Shown here one piece after another: positions 24,872-36,049 of a stretch of DNA of 64,000 nt. The stretch is from assembly GCA_027186245.1 (NCBI GenBank), contig CP114499.1, forward strand, positions 8,623,001-8,687,000. Direction: 5' to 3'. Origin of the DNA: Coriaria nepalensis. Taxonomy: Eukaryota; Streptophyta; Magnoliopsida; Cucurbitales; Coriariaceae. Both the position numbers and the translations under genes were made by a program. Position 1 is the first letter of the stretch. Every line of letters starts with the position of its first letter. The notes below the pieces were generated by a model. The model was not told the origin of the DNA, made no database searches, and worked only from the letters and a program-made list of their open reading frames with translations.

Positions 24872-26688
24872 TTATTAATATATATATATATATATATATA
24901 TTAATTTAACATGTTTTGTTTATACTTTTATTCTTTTGTTTGATAGCATGAACCGAGACAATAATACAATAAGTAGGCAATGGTGAGGAGTAGAAAAACT
25001 AGAAAAGCTTTTTGGGATTTTGTCCGTTTGGATATGAAAAAGTTTGTGAATTTACTATTAATTTTCTTTTGGGTAGAGATTAGAGTGGTCCTTCTTTGTG
25101 GTGGGAGGGAAGCCAGAATTGGTGGGGGTTGTCAATTTCTATTCCTTTTTTTTTTTTTTGGGCTGGTTTTCTTTTTCCTTCTGTGGGAAAGTAGGCCTCA
25201 TTCATGATAATTTTGATAAGATTGGATTTTTTTACAAGATCATTGGTTGGCTTAACAAACTTAATCTCGTACTTGAATTCAAATTCATATATAATCGATC
25301 TATTTTAATTATATTTATATTATAATATTTATCTTAATTTTATATGTAAGTAAAGTACACCTACAAAATTCCCCACTATTTTAACTTAACTTGTAAGGAT
25401 TGTGATGAGCTTTATTTGTTTGCAATAAATCTTCATAAGTCAATAATTGACTTCAATTAGGGTCAGAGTGTAAAGACAATGATGCCCTGATTAGTTTTCA
25501 ATGGAATTCGCTAAGGAAAAACCATCCCCCTTCTCGAACGAGGTTGTCCCCATATCATTCTTTCTTAAAAAGTCTTTGTAAAATGCAAACTAAATATCTT
25601 TTATCAATTTATTCATTTAATTTCCAATTTATATTGCAACACAAATAACTTAAACATAATACTTATGCTTTACACCATCAAAAAATTTATTAAAAAAAAA
25701 AAAATTTTAATTGCTGACGTGGCATTGTATAATTGGATAAGGTACTAATAAGATATTTTAGTACATCCTATCAAGGAAAAATCCAAAATATCAGGTATTG
25801 AGGTTCACCGATGATCATACATACCTATTTTATGCCGCCATAACTGCATAGATATGCCCAACTAATGAAATTTTGTTCTCATTGCTAATTTTAAATTAGG
25901 CTTAAATAAGCCGACTTATTGACAAATCACATGAATAAGATTTGAACTAAAAAAAAAAAAAAACACACGTTCCAAAAACAAAAAAAAACAAAAACAGGGG
26001 AAGGAATAATTTTCCACTTGTCAAGTTGTGGGTCCCATTTTGAAGACATTAGTTTGATGTCAAGTGTCAGTTATGCATCGGCTTTCGGACCGAAACATGG
26101 GTTTTGACGAACTGGGCCTTTTGTCTCTTTTCTCACTCAGCCCACTGATTCCATTCCCTTGGATACTTATTACTGGATCTGGATCTGGATCTGGGTCTGA
26201 AAGTTTGGGCCTATCCTCGTTGTCCCATAAACCAACAAATGCTATTTAATTCGTAGATACGAAGGATTGTTAGGATGGACATATTTGGAAATTGGATTTG
26301 GATACGTCTATATTCATCTTTCATTAAATTTCGTAATTGGACCGAAAACTTACTAATCATGACAAAATACCAATTACGTTAATCCAATGCAGCCATTTAA
26401 GGGTCAATTTTGCTTATAAAAAAAGAAAAAAAAAAGAAAAAAGAAAAAAGAAATTGAATGAAAGTGAAAAAAAGAAGACTTTAAACAGACAAACACAGGG
26501 TTGGTCAAGCTAGTTGGAGTAGAGGACCAGGTGGCGAACATTCAGAGTGTGGTGGCCAGAATTCATTCATTTCATCGACGGCTTGGACCAGATCTCGCTT
26601 GCTAATTTCTCTTCTTCTTCTCCTTCTCGTTGCTTTGCAGTGTGAGTGCTCCTCGCGATCGGATCTCCACGACCTCTGATTCTCAGCC
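24872..26688. other. Intergenic, S1FA promoter at its right end
   Basis: No gene is supported. (TA)n at 24881-24901 follows the LecRK stop. The region 25100-26040 is AT-rich with A and T runs. At 26100-26230 there are GGGCC/GGCCC-type motifs (CTGGGCC, TTGGGCC), fitting a housekeeping promoter for the S1FA gene. A GGATCT hexamer repeats about four times at 26175-26202. Confidence 0.4.
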
Positions 26689-27410
26689 ATGGAAGACGAT
26701 TTTGAGTTCGGCGATAAGGTTCCACCCTCCTTCAATCGCATGGTATGGTTTCGCTTCGAGTTTCTGGATTTTCTTTGTCTTTCTCTCGGACGAGATCCCC
26801 TGCTTTCTGTAGTATTCTATTTTGTGTTAGATCTTTTAAACATCAATCAGTAGCTTGAATGTGATGTAATTAACCTTTTGATTCTTTTCTCGGAATTTAA
26901 TCTTAGCTAAACTTACAGCATACGTTGTGGATCTGAGAGTCTTCGTCAATCTAGTCCTCTCGTGAGCATCAGATTTTGTTCATCTTCATCTTAATCGTGT
27001 TCCATTTTGCATGAAAGTATTTCTGAACAACTAAGATTGAATCGTCTACAGTTGTGGTCGATGAAGTATGATGAAAAATTTCGTCTTAGTTGCATGGTCA
27101 CAAAATTGTTGAATCTTTCATATTCTAGACACTTTTTTGCTTTTAAAAGAAATTCATTTTTGTGATAACATTACTTCGTTTCTGCAATGAGTAGGGAAAT
27201 GGGATCAAGGATGCTGAAGCCAAAGGGTTGAATCCAGGACTGATCGTGCTACTTGTTGTTGGGGGGCTGCTACTTACTTTTCTCGTCGGGAACTATGTTC
27301 TCTACGCATACGCACAGAAGACCCTCCCTCCAAAAAAGAAGAAGATTGTCTCGAAGAAGAAGATGAAGAGGGAAAGGCTGAAACAAGGTGTTTCTGCACC
27401 TGGAGAGTAG
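26689..27410 (+). CDS. S1FA: S1FA-type small protein with a hydrophobic segment
   Basis: Two exons (26689-26742, 27195-27410) give 89 residues: [20 protein letters not shown], then a hydrophobic run [20 protein letters not shown], then the lysine-rich tail [20 protein letters not shown] ending SAPGE. This is S1FA, named after a spinach protein reported to bind a negative element of the rps1 promoter, with the lysine-rich tail as nuclear signal and DNA-binding region. The hydrophobic run is long enough to be a membrane helix, so an alternative is a small tail-in membrane protein. Length matches the family. Confidence 0.95.
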
Positions 27411-27930
27411 TCGGACTTGTCTTTATGTTTGTCTGTTCTTAATCTCTGTTTCAAACCGAACCTCGTGTTCAGAAACTTACTCGAATCTTGGATCTAGATA
27501 TCACTTGTGATAGTAGTCTTTTTAACTCGTTTGAAATTTGATTCACATCCTTGCTAAATTGCAGTTTGCAAATTCATTTCGAAACAAATGCTTAAAAACT
27601 ACTTGCAGTCTTGTCAACCTGTTTCAATTTGGACAACAGGGCAAAACTCATTCTAACTTCTAACATAGCCGACATTGTCTTTGATCATGTAATACTCTTT
27701 CATTCAATATATATATATATATATATAAGTATATAACAGATGTATCCACAGACATCATAATACTGATTATTGTATTTTGCTATGGCCCGACAAACAGAAC
27801 AGGCCACCGAAGTTTAAACGCGGCTAGACAATTCAGTACAGTCACAGAATAACACATAACACTGACATGATTGATAAAATTATAGACAACCCGTAATCAC
27901 TTTCGTCCAATAGCAGGATGCGATGGACTT
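27411..27930. other. Convergent 3' flanks of S1FA and PLAC8 genes
   Basis: Only untranslated and AT-rich sequence is seen, with (TA)n at about 27706-27727. Confidence 0.4.
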
Positions 27931-29354
27931 TCAGACCCCACGGCCCATGGTCTGTTCTCCAGGGGGAATCATAACCAAGATCGGCTGTGCCTTGAACCCG
28001 GGATGAGGCATTCTACGACGTAGCTCCCTGCCTTCTTGACAAATAGCACATACATGGAAAAAAACATGAGTTGCAAAATCACAAGCTGACTCTAAGCATT
28101 CACGCTTCCCTTCATCCTCTACAACGCTTCCACAGCACCCACAGGACCTATGAAATGCCTCAAGGCTGCCCTGCTTATTGCCAAGATCAAAGGAAACATG
28201 TAAACCTTTAACTCTTACAAGACAATTCGATAAACTGAGAAGATAACAAACAGCATATCTCTCAGCCCGAATGGGAGCTTATCCAAACTTTAACACGGTT
28301 GGTGGCAATGCAATACAAGTTTGAGAAAGAAAATTCCGGAAATCCATGACATGTAACAAACTACTGAATACAATTCAGTTTAACTTAGAGAAGCAAAGCG
28401 AAAGTCCATAATTGACACAGAGGCTTACAGCACTTTGGCTGGTATGAGAGCCAATAGAAAAGAACAAATAAAAGACATTATCACGAGTTAGCGATAAAAG
28501 CTAAAATGTTCACTATTGGCAGAAACTGAAATGTAGGAATGATATACAAGCATGAGCAAATGCAGAAATGGAGCAAAAAGCTCAGATAACCAGACACCGA
28601 TTAAACTGCACCATTTATGAAGATGTGACTTTTAGAAGAGAGATACTTGCCTCTAAGTTGAACCTCCGGCGAATAGCAGTGCGGCTAGTATATGAAAAAC
28701 ACGGTGCAAGGCCATTTCCCCCAAGTAAGGCCGTTCCAATTAGATACAGACCACAGTAAGGCAAACAGTTATTTGCAAAGCTACCAGGAGTAGCTGCAAG
28801 TCGCTCAGCATTGCTTCCATAAAGTACACAAGGAGCCACACTTCCAAGAAGACCTATCAGAACATCACACCATTGCTATGAAGGATAGATCATAAGATAC
28901 TATTTATTGATCAGTAAAACTTCATGTGCTCAAATTATTATTCACAGACAAAATCTACTACTCAGAAATTTGGAATAAATTTCGTCATGTTAAACTAAAA
29001 GTCAAGGCTCAGTAATAAATCCAAAAGTAAAGCATCGAGAATCCAGATCATGATCAGATTATACTTACAAACTTCAAGATCGCTGCTACAGAACTCATCG
29101 TTGCGACCAAGACAGGCGAAGAGGCTCGAGTCCCACTGAGCTCGACCCACAGGCTCGCCGACAACGTCCCCATGGCCTATCGTCAAACCATCGACGGTCC
29201 ACATGTAACCGCCGGAGGCAACACCAGATCCAGGCATCGGAGAGTCCTTTCCGGTGTCTGTATCGGCGAGCTTGTTCTCCTTCTTCTCCGTCTGTTCTTC
29301 AACCCTCTTTTCCAGAAGCGGACTCGATTCCCCCTGGCTCATGCTATTCTCCAT
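27931..29354 (-). CDS. PLAC8 family cysteine-rich protein
   Basis: Three exons (29069-29354, 28651-28853, 27931-28170) give 242 residues. An acidic/basic N-terminus (MENSMSQGESSPLLEKRVEE) precedes the PLAC8 domain. The domain includes WDSSLFACLGRNDEFCSSDL, EVCLLGSVAPCVLYGSNAER, NCLPYCGLYLIGTALLGGNG and the cysteine cluster FHRSCGCCGSVVEDEGKREC. The end is HPGFKAQPILVMIPPGEQTM. PLAC8 proteins include cell-number regulators and cadmium/calcium-handling membrane proteins; the role here is unknown. The CCXXXXCPC core of transport members is not obvious. The intron at 28171-28650 has a GC donor (GAG|GCAAGT); the exon phases and the conserved join FNLE-GSLEAF require it. Confidence 0.88.
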
Positions 29355-29789
29355 GATCAACTGATACAGAATCTAAATCCCAGTATCCGGAGAGTGCCTT
29401 ATGCTTGGTGATATGCCCCAAACCTTCATACCTAACACCTTACGTGGCAAATTCTTATTTGTTAGTCGTTGGAGGTGATTATAACAATGTATTAAAATAT
29501 AACTCAATTTATTTATTTATTGGACCATCGTTACATATGAAATAGACATAACAAAAAAACATAGACTGGTCTTAACTCTTACGAACTTGAACAGACTCTT
29601 CCAACATCATCAAACCTTTTTTCATTTATAAACATCGACAAAACAGATCATACGAAGATACAGAAATGACAATTCAATCTGCGAATGTTGATCATATGTT
29701 TATAACAATTAAGGTAAGAATCCATGAACTCTATATATATCATAATTCTTAACATCAAGCTTCAACCAGAAGCTAGCAGTTGAAGAACT

Positions 29790-30272
29790 TCATCCATGAA
29801 TCATGGCAGCAGCCTACACATGAAGAAAGACAGAGTAAACGAAGAGTGACATAGTAAAAACAATTTAAGGACATGAAATGAACACGTATCAACTTTCTTA
29901 CACGATCCTTGACTTGGTCGTTGTTTGAATGGAGATGAAGTGCATTGTTGCCATGCGGATGAATCCAAGGCCTTCTGCTCATCCTTCCAGAGCCATTAAC
30001 GTGATCAGGAGGAGTGACTGAAGAGTGAGTCTCTGGTCCTCTGTAATCTATTTCATATATCTCTGAATCCAACATCTCTAAAAATGCCTCCCCAAGAAGA
30101 AAAACAAAACAAAAGGGGACGATTGATATTTCATAGCAGATCATCATGGTGTTTAAAAAGGAGAAGACAGAACAGAGCAATAATTACCTTCTGAAAAGCA
30201 AGGAGTGACAATCCCAATTAGGATGAAGCTGAGAAGTAGTAAAGTAGTGATGAGAACGGGCCTGAGCTGCAT
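29790..30272 (-). CDS. Small secreted protein with YRGPETHS motif, unknown function
   Basis: Three exons (30188-30272, 29902-30077, 29790-29813) give about 94 residues. A clear signal peptide (MQLRPVLITTLLLLSFILIG, IVTPCFS) is followed by EEMLDSEIYEIDYRGPETHS and RPWIHPHGNNALHLHSNN. I believe this belongs to an uncharacterised plant family typified by Arabidopsis At5g03120, from memory. The end is uncertain. Donor 29901 (CGT|GTAAGA) gives the tail AAAMIHG. Donor 29903 (GATC|GTGTAA) would give a cysteine-containing tail, CCHDSWMKFFNC, ending at 29773. The secreted small size and dense His/Pro content suggest an apoplastic peptide or precursor. That is an inference. Confidence 0.65.
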
Positions 30273-31608
30273 TAGATGATGCCTAAGAACTAGGATTCAG
30301 TACACAAAAGAAGAAGAAGAAGACAAAGTATATTGTTGATTCAGAAAAGGGGAGAAGAAAGGAGATTTATATGAACAGAAGAAGAGGGCCGTGGCAAATG
30401 GCAATCTAAACTGTTGCCATCCACACAGCAATACGCTACTAAGCACAGATGTTGACGTATTCTGCTCGCTGCAACATTTATTATCTATAGATACGTACAT
30501 ACTTACATGTAAATAAATATGTATATGTATATGTATAGATAATTTTGTTTAGACAGCAGCATGTGTAAGTATAAATTGTATGTGTTCTGTAGTTGTGAGG
30601 GACATCTCGATACTGGGTCCCCTCTGACTGAACTTGGCGGTTTTTTTTTCAAATTCCGAGAGAGCAGTTGAACATATAATATTGGCAGATAAATTCAGAG
30701 TATAATTTTAAATATTGTGCGAGGCTTAAATCCGGTACTAGCTTAGGGAGTCCGCCCTACCCAACTACTTGGACAACCGTACGGGTTGACTGAACTTGCG
30801 TTACTCATCACACTTAATCACTTCTACTTTCTCCATTTTACAATCCATTCTGGATCACAGAATAGTTTTCCCAGGACAGACATGTGGTAGATTGATTGAT
30901 GTCAGAGAGAGAGAGAGTTTTGGTAAGCTGGATTTGAAGGTGAAGTGAGATATAATTAAGGATTGTTTAATGATCGTCCAAAAACAGAGGCTGTGATTCA
31001 AATAATGTAGTGTTGGTTATTGAAGGAATGAAGGCACATGGGTTTATATGGGACCAAACATCAACACCAGCACAGGCTGGATGAAAGAAAATGGGACTGA
31101 CATTTACTAATAACCATTTCAATTCAATTATTTTCTGATCCTGTGTTTTTGTTTGGCATTCTCCTCTTCAAGTCTTGTCTTGTTTGTTGATTGAAGGGGA
31201 GGATGTTTTATTGGATAAACAACAGGAGAGTAATGTAAGTAATATGGACAAGTGGGAGTCTGACAAGAGGTTTATATATCAATTTCAACAAAATTTTGAA
31301 ATCTGGTCAGAGTATCCAAAGATACTTTAATCAGTGCATGTAAGCATTGAAAACAGTTTTTCTGGGCGAACTGTTTGACGTAGAAGAAAATAGTTTAATC
31401 ACACTTCACTCGTCAAGAAATTAATAAAAATAAAAATAAAAAATTGAAAAAACAGATTCTCTCTTTTTTACGTGCCAAATGAGCATCAGCTAAGCAAGAG
31501 CGACAGATCAATGGAGAAACTTTTCAAACAGATTGAAATGAGATTAAGAAGTAATTAATCACAAATTGAATCCGACCTTCGCTTTCTTTTTCTCTCCCAG
31601 AAATTGGA
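30273..31608. other. Intergenic, no gene seen
   Basis: Holds the 5' flank of the small secreted protein and the 3' flank of the next minus-strand gene. GA repeats occur at about 30904-30917. No coding or RNA signal is found. Confidence 0.4.
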
Positions 31609-32604
31609 TTATGGGTAGAGTTTCTCAGCAATTCTAGCTGGTTCTGATTTACATCTCGAGAGAATTAATGCCCGTTTGGAATCACCTAACTTTTCTTCTT
31701 CCTCCTCTTCTTCTCCTTCTCTTGCGTCCAATTTCTCGACTTTTGCAGATTTGATAAGTCTCTCTCTGATTGAATTTTCGAGCTCCTTGAAAAACCGTAG
31801 CTTTTCTTCAAATTCAGAACAGGTTTTCGTTTCTTCATTCGTAACAGGGTCTCTTTGAGAAGTGGGTTTCTCTACCTGTGAGCTTTCCTCTCTGTTTATC
31901 GACTCTGTTTTACTCTGTTCTTCTTCCTCCTCCTCCTCTTCACTCTTCAATGGCGAACTCCAAAATCTACATGCTATTGACGAAGACTGATACGGAGCAG
32001 ATCTACATCTAGTCAATAACAATGCATTTCTAGGAGGCGTAGAAGAATAAGATGCAAAAACTTTAACCGCTGCTTTATCTTCATCTTCCACTTCTTCGTC
32101 TTCATCGTCTTCTTCTTCCTCCTCTTCTTCTTCTTGCTCTGAATTTTCAAACTTATCAACAAATTTCGACTCTTTCTTCGACGAAACTTTCTGTCTTCCA
32201 AACTTTCTTCGAAAACCAACTCGGAAGAACAGTACCCACTCGCGCAAAAAAGTTCGGATAAACTTAAAGCTGATCTTTATCGGTAAATGGTTACAAAACA
32301 TAGAAGTTCGGATCCAGATGCAACGGCGACATTTCGGTGGGACACCTCCACTTTTACCGCGAGCCTTAGATGTCCGGTTTTTCGAAGACCTTCCGACCCG
32401 TACTTGACCCATGCAAGTCACTTTCGGAGAAGATGGTTCTTGTGTTTCAATGGCGGCGGCGTTTTTCTTCCTCACAAACAGCGGGCTCGAACGTAACCTA
32501 CCTCTGCTTTTACTCCCGCCATTGCTCCTCAGAAACCTCATCAATGGTAACGGGTAATTATCGGACCGACCCGGACTCGACATGGGTTTGGTTGCTACCT
32601 TCAT
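31609..32604 (-). CDS. Protamine-P1-family plant protein with acidic blocks and RC(R/K)SxP motifs
   Basis: A single exon encodes 331 residues from MKVATKPMSSPGRSDNYPLP. The N-terminal half is strongly basic (SRGRLRSSPLFVRKKN, VTCMGQVRVGRSSKN, PPKCRRCIWIRTSMFC). It is followed by a run of about 25 acidic residues (about 31 codons around 32080-32145). Then comes LLLTRCRSAPYQSSSIACRF, a second acidic block, and the closing ALILSRCKSEPARIAEKLYP. The two RC(R/K)S(A/E)P motifs are characteristic. I recall the Arabidopsis relatives being labelled protamine P1 family (At2g37100, At5g03110), a name based on composition only. No domain of known function is seen. The longer open frame upstream starts at a non-ATG codon. 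Confidence 0.8.
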   Translation of the reverse strand: MKVATKPMSSPGRSDNYPLPLMRFLRSNGGSKSRGRLRSSPLFVRKKNAAAIETQEPSSPKVTCMGQVRVGRSSKNRTSKARGKSGGVPPKCRRCIWIRTSMFCNHLPIKISFKFIRTFLREWVLFFRVGFRRKFGRQKVSSKKESKFVDKFENSEQEEEEEEEEDDEDEEVEDEDKAAVKVFASYSSTPPRNALLLTRCRSAPYQSSSIACRFWSSPLKSEEEEEEEEQSKTESINREESSQVEKPTSQRDPVTNEETKTCSEFEEKLRFFKELENSIRERLIKSAKVEKLDAREGEEEEEEEKLGDSKRALILSRCKSEPARIAEKLYP

Positions 32605-33326
32605 TTTCAATTTCACCCAACCCTCTTTTCCTCCTCCTCGGATTGTAGAACTATATGTACGTAAATAAGAGAATAAATTGAGTGAACGTTTTTTATGAGC
32701 ATTCAATAAAATTAATCTGTGCACGTATGGGTGAGTTGAGTTATTAATATTAGTAACAGTCCCACTGTAAACAATTTTCTATGTATAAAGTTTCTAAGGT
32801 TCTGTTTGGCATGTCAGTTCCACCTAAGTGTAAAATAATTATTATATGGACCCGGATGATGTAACATAAACTATAAAGTATGCGAAAATGGCTTGAAATC
32901 ATAAGAAGGATTTGGTGGTTGGCCTGTTTTTACGCTTGCTTATTAAATAATAAAGGTGATCTGATCTCAATTAAACGATAAAGGGCATAAGATAATAGCA
33001 CATTTAACAATATCAAGTACCATTAAGTTAGTATCAGACCCCTGTATTTGGTAAGCACAGCCCTTGACAAGTACCGAATCTCTGTTCTCAAACTCATCTT
33101 TGCTGACAATAATATTGATCACTTAAAAGAAAGAAAGAAAAAAATAGGTTGGATACTAATCGTCGGGATGGTTAACCGGCAAACAATTGGGTAGGGTCAT
33201 TGTTCCCTTAAGAGTTCAAACCCAACCACCAGAAAAATGGCGGTCGTCTTTTTGATTGTGTAAAGGCCAAGGAAGTAGAAATATGTGATGTCAAGAAATT
33301 GACACTACAGAACACTGTAGCTGGTT
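32605..33326. other. Intergenic, no gene seen
   Basis: AT-rich flank of the protamine-like gene. Around 33145-33240 a GC-richer patch contains AGTTCAAACCC, which resembles a tRNA/SINE B box, but no A box or tRNA fold could be made out. Confidence 0.3.
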
Positions 33327-33677
33327 ATGCCTGATGGGGCAAATCTTCTGGCACTCTCAAATGCAAAGAGATTTGATCAAGAGCTAGTAGTAAGTAACAG
33401 CCACCTCGTTGGATGGCGTAGCTTTCTCAATAATCTGCCTGCGCTCCCTGTCCCCCATCCCCAATTATACACTTTCTCTGCCGACATGAAAAGGAGGGTA
33501 ACTTACGTTTTTGGATTACCTTCTTTCTTGCACAACATAGAAGTACTTGACCAAGAAGCAGAGCAAGCAAATAATGTCAAAATTAGAGAATCATCATCAA
33601 TCAGTGAAGCTATAGACAGGCAGCTTGGTTCCCATTTTGTTTTATATGGTAAATACTTTCAAAATCAGGGACAATAA
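33327..33677 (+). CDS. Orphan ORF, possible gene fragment
   Basis: An ATG-initiated open frame of 116 residues, with higher complexity than its surroundings, contains NSHLVGWRSFLNNLPALPVP and MKRRVTYVFGLPSFLHNIEV. Composition looks protein-like, but I recognise no family. No splice partners, signal peptide or membrane segment is seen. It could be an exon fragment, a decayed gene copy or chance. Confidence 0.25.
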   Translation: MPDGANLLALSNAKRFDQELVVSNSHLVGWRSFLNNLPALPVPHPQLYTFSADMKRRVTYVFGLPSFLHNIEVLDQEAEQANNVKIRESSSISEAIDRQLGSHFVLYGKYFQNQGQ

Positions 33678-34904
33678 AATTGCAGTTATAGAATTCGATA
33701 AGTATACGGATTTTGACACTACGTGTACTCAACGAGATTAAAACTTCTGCTACATCACCTGTTTATGTAAATTTAAACCATTCAGATGATTGAAACATAG
33801 GAACAACTACATTCTATATGAGAGTTCCTCATTTATGATTTTTTGTCCAGTAATATTGTAACTTCAGATTCTGGAGAATAGGGCATGTGATATAAAATCC
33901 TCTTACCTTCACTTGTAGAAAACATTGATTATGCATCCAGCAGCTAGGTTTCCCTGTAATGTTAATTAGAGCAATTCAGATGAGTTCGTTATTCGATAGT
34001 ATTACTGATATGTTAGAAGCAAAATTCACAAACACAACAATATAAACATATTAACAGATAACATGAATTAATGGACCATTACTAGACAGACATAGCCAAC
34101 GCACAGCTTGCAGCTTATATTTCATTCATGCTGGGATCATGTATCTCCTATTTAACTTTAAGAAGTAGCTTCGATATATTTGAATTCCAATTTTCATCAT
34201 TAAACCCCTACCGAATTTAGAAATGAGGGATTGAGGGTGCCCAGCTGAACAGATCAAAGGATCATCTGACCTTAAAATTTGCCACTTCCATCTCAGCAAA
34301 CTTTAATTTGTACTATTCACAAGTGCAACCATCTCATTTTCTGTTTTACCTACCATATGGAAGTTCATCTCTAAATTCTCTCCCTGAGATCACAAACCGG
34401 TGCCGAGAAGAAGAAGTAAATTTTGACAATATCGTGTGTAATAGTAGAGGTGTTATAAGGAAAGCGACATCCCTGCGAGTACTGCATCAATATGTCTAGA
34501 AATGAAAGTGTTTTCAGTGTCCATCAAGTCATCAGAGTAAATGTACTTTCAGCAAGTGTTTTGATGAGGACAAACACAAAACCAATGAAACCTTTCCATT
34601 TCTATACTTGACTTACTGTTCTTAGGTTCACAAACAAAGCTTTTCACCTAACTATGGATATTCAAGTGAAATGTCAGGCCTTCAGATAACATCTAAGTTC
34701 TAGCAAAGAAAAATAGAAAACTTATCAATTGAAGAGTCATTTCCAATAGCATTTAACCATGCTAAGTGTTTGCTACAGACAAATTCAAAGCTCAAACAAA
34801 AGGGAAGATCAAACTTCAGAATAACAATCTAGAAGAGTAATTCAACAAACTGAAATGAGATTGAATTCCCACATACCTAAGAGTAAAAGAAAATGCGCCC
34901 ACAA
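33678..34904. other. Intergenic, 3' flank of LPP gamma
   Basis: No coding or RNA feature is supported; the right-hand end is the likely 3' UTR of the phosphatase gene. Confidence 0.4.
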
Positions 34905-35573
34905 TCAATTGGACTTAGCAGCCAGATTTTTCCTAGCGGCTCTTGCATTTTCGTATTCAAACTTCAACACATTGGATATATGTGAAGTATCTTTCACATA
35001 AAATATCCTACCAAACAAGCTCTCTTCAATGACCGGAAAGTACGCAAAAAGCACATAATTCACCACCCAAAACCACAACGCCCCAAGAAAAAGCCCTAAT
35101 AGAGCTCCAGCAAAAACCTGCGCAACAGTATGGTACCCCAAATAAACCCTAGAATACATAGTCAGAAACGCCATAGACCAAGCCCAAAAATTCATAACCC
35201 ACTTGCTTTCCGGACTCCACAATCCAATTCCTCTATGCACCAGAAGAGAAAAATAGATAGCGAAGAAGAACATGTACTGAGAATGACTCGAAGGCCATCC
35301 ATGCGAATCGCACATTTCGAGTAAAGCGCATGTCTCGGGTCGAGCTTGCTCGACCGATGTCTTGATGACCTCATTGATGAACTGAGATATCAAAAGACCG
35401 AGCGCGAAGAACATTCCCTGAAGCTCGCGCCGGAAGATGAAGTGCGAGATGAATCCGCCAAGACTGATGAAGACAGGGACGAGGGAGATCCATGCTAAGA
35501 AGTGGCCGAGCCGATCCCCTCTCTGGTACCGAACGTGAGTTAAGGTCACAGCTTTGAGCGAGGAAGGATCCAT
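34905..35573 (-). CDS. LPPG: Lipid phosphate phosphatase gamma / dolichyl-diphosphatase type PAP2 enzyme
   Basis: A single exon encodes 222 residues starting MDPSSLKAVTLTHVRYQRGD. It is a PAP2-superfamily enzyme with several membrane helices (FLAWISLVPVFISLGGFISH, VFAGALLGLFLGALWFWVVN). The three-part catalytic signature is visible: KTSVEQARP (normally KxxxxxxRP), CDSHGWPSSHSQ (PSGH-equivalent SSHS) and SRVYLGYHTVAQVFAG (SRxxxxxHxxxD-type, with His present). The Arabidopsis counterpart is plastid LPPgamma, which dephosphorylates phosphatidic acid; animal and yeast relatives act on dolichyl diphosphate. No obvious plastid transit peptide is present at this start. It is divergently arranged with importin alpha-9, 476 bp between start codons. 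Confidence 0.93.
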   Translation of the reverse strand: MDPSSLKAVTLTHVRYQRGDRLGHFLAWISLVPVFISLGGFISHFIFRRELQGMFFALGLLISQFINEVIKTSVEQARPETCALLEMCDSHGWPSSHSQYMFFFAIYFSLLVHRGIGLWSPESKWVMNFWAWSMAFLTMYSRVYLGYHTVAQVFAGALLGLFLGALWFWVVNYVLFAYFPVIEESLFGRIFYVKDTSHISNVLKFEYENARAARKNLAAKSN

Positions 35574-36049
35574 ATGAATTTGGAGCCTGAATTAGGTCTT
35601 GAGCTTGATGCCTTGATCGATCATAAGCAAAAATCCAACTTTATCGATTGAGTGAAAGCAGGAAAAACGATTCTAGATCTGAGTCGTGGACAAAATTACG
35701 GAAAATTTCAGATGAAGAGGGAGAGTAATTGAATCTGCACGAAAGTTGGAGCAGTCGCTGTGAAATGCGTTGGAATGTTGAGAAACCGTTGACACAGAAA
35801 ACAGGGAAAACTGGATATAAATAAGGAAAAATAATCATTAACGAGATGGCGCCACGTAATAGGTGTCTTGTAAAAATTCAGATGTGCACGCTCGCAAGAT
35901 AACTACCGTGGGCATTTATTTATTTTTCTAAATTAACAGAATAGAAAGAAAGAAAAATAAAAAGGCGGTTGATTTTCATAGAGAGCCCGCGAGAAAGGGG
36001 TTCGGATTCGTACAGATACCTCGCTATCTCCTAATACAGAGAGCTCGAC
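35574..36049. promoter_or_regulatory. Compact divergent promoter LPP gamma / importin alpha-9
   Basis: Both 5' UTRs and promoters must fit in 476 bp. The middle (about 35820-36000) is AT-rich with GGCGCCACG-like sequence near 35848 (GATGGCGCCACGTAA). The same pair is adjacent in Arabidopsis as I recall (At5g03070/At5g03080). Confidence 0.5.

Noticed and set aside
30718..30795. GC-richer patch possibly an RNA gene
   Set aside because: No consistent stem structure or conserved RNA motif was found.
33145..33240. Possible SINE or tRNA-like patch with AGTTCAAACCC
   Set aside because: Only a B-box-like word is present. No A box, cloverleaf, poly(A) tail or target duplication could be seen.
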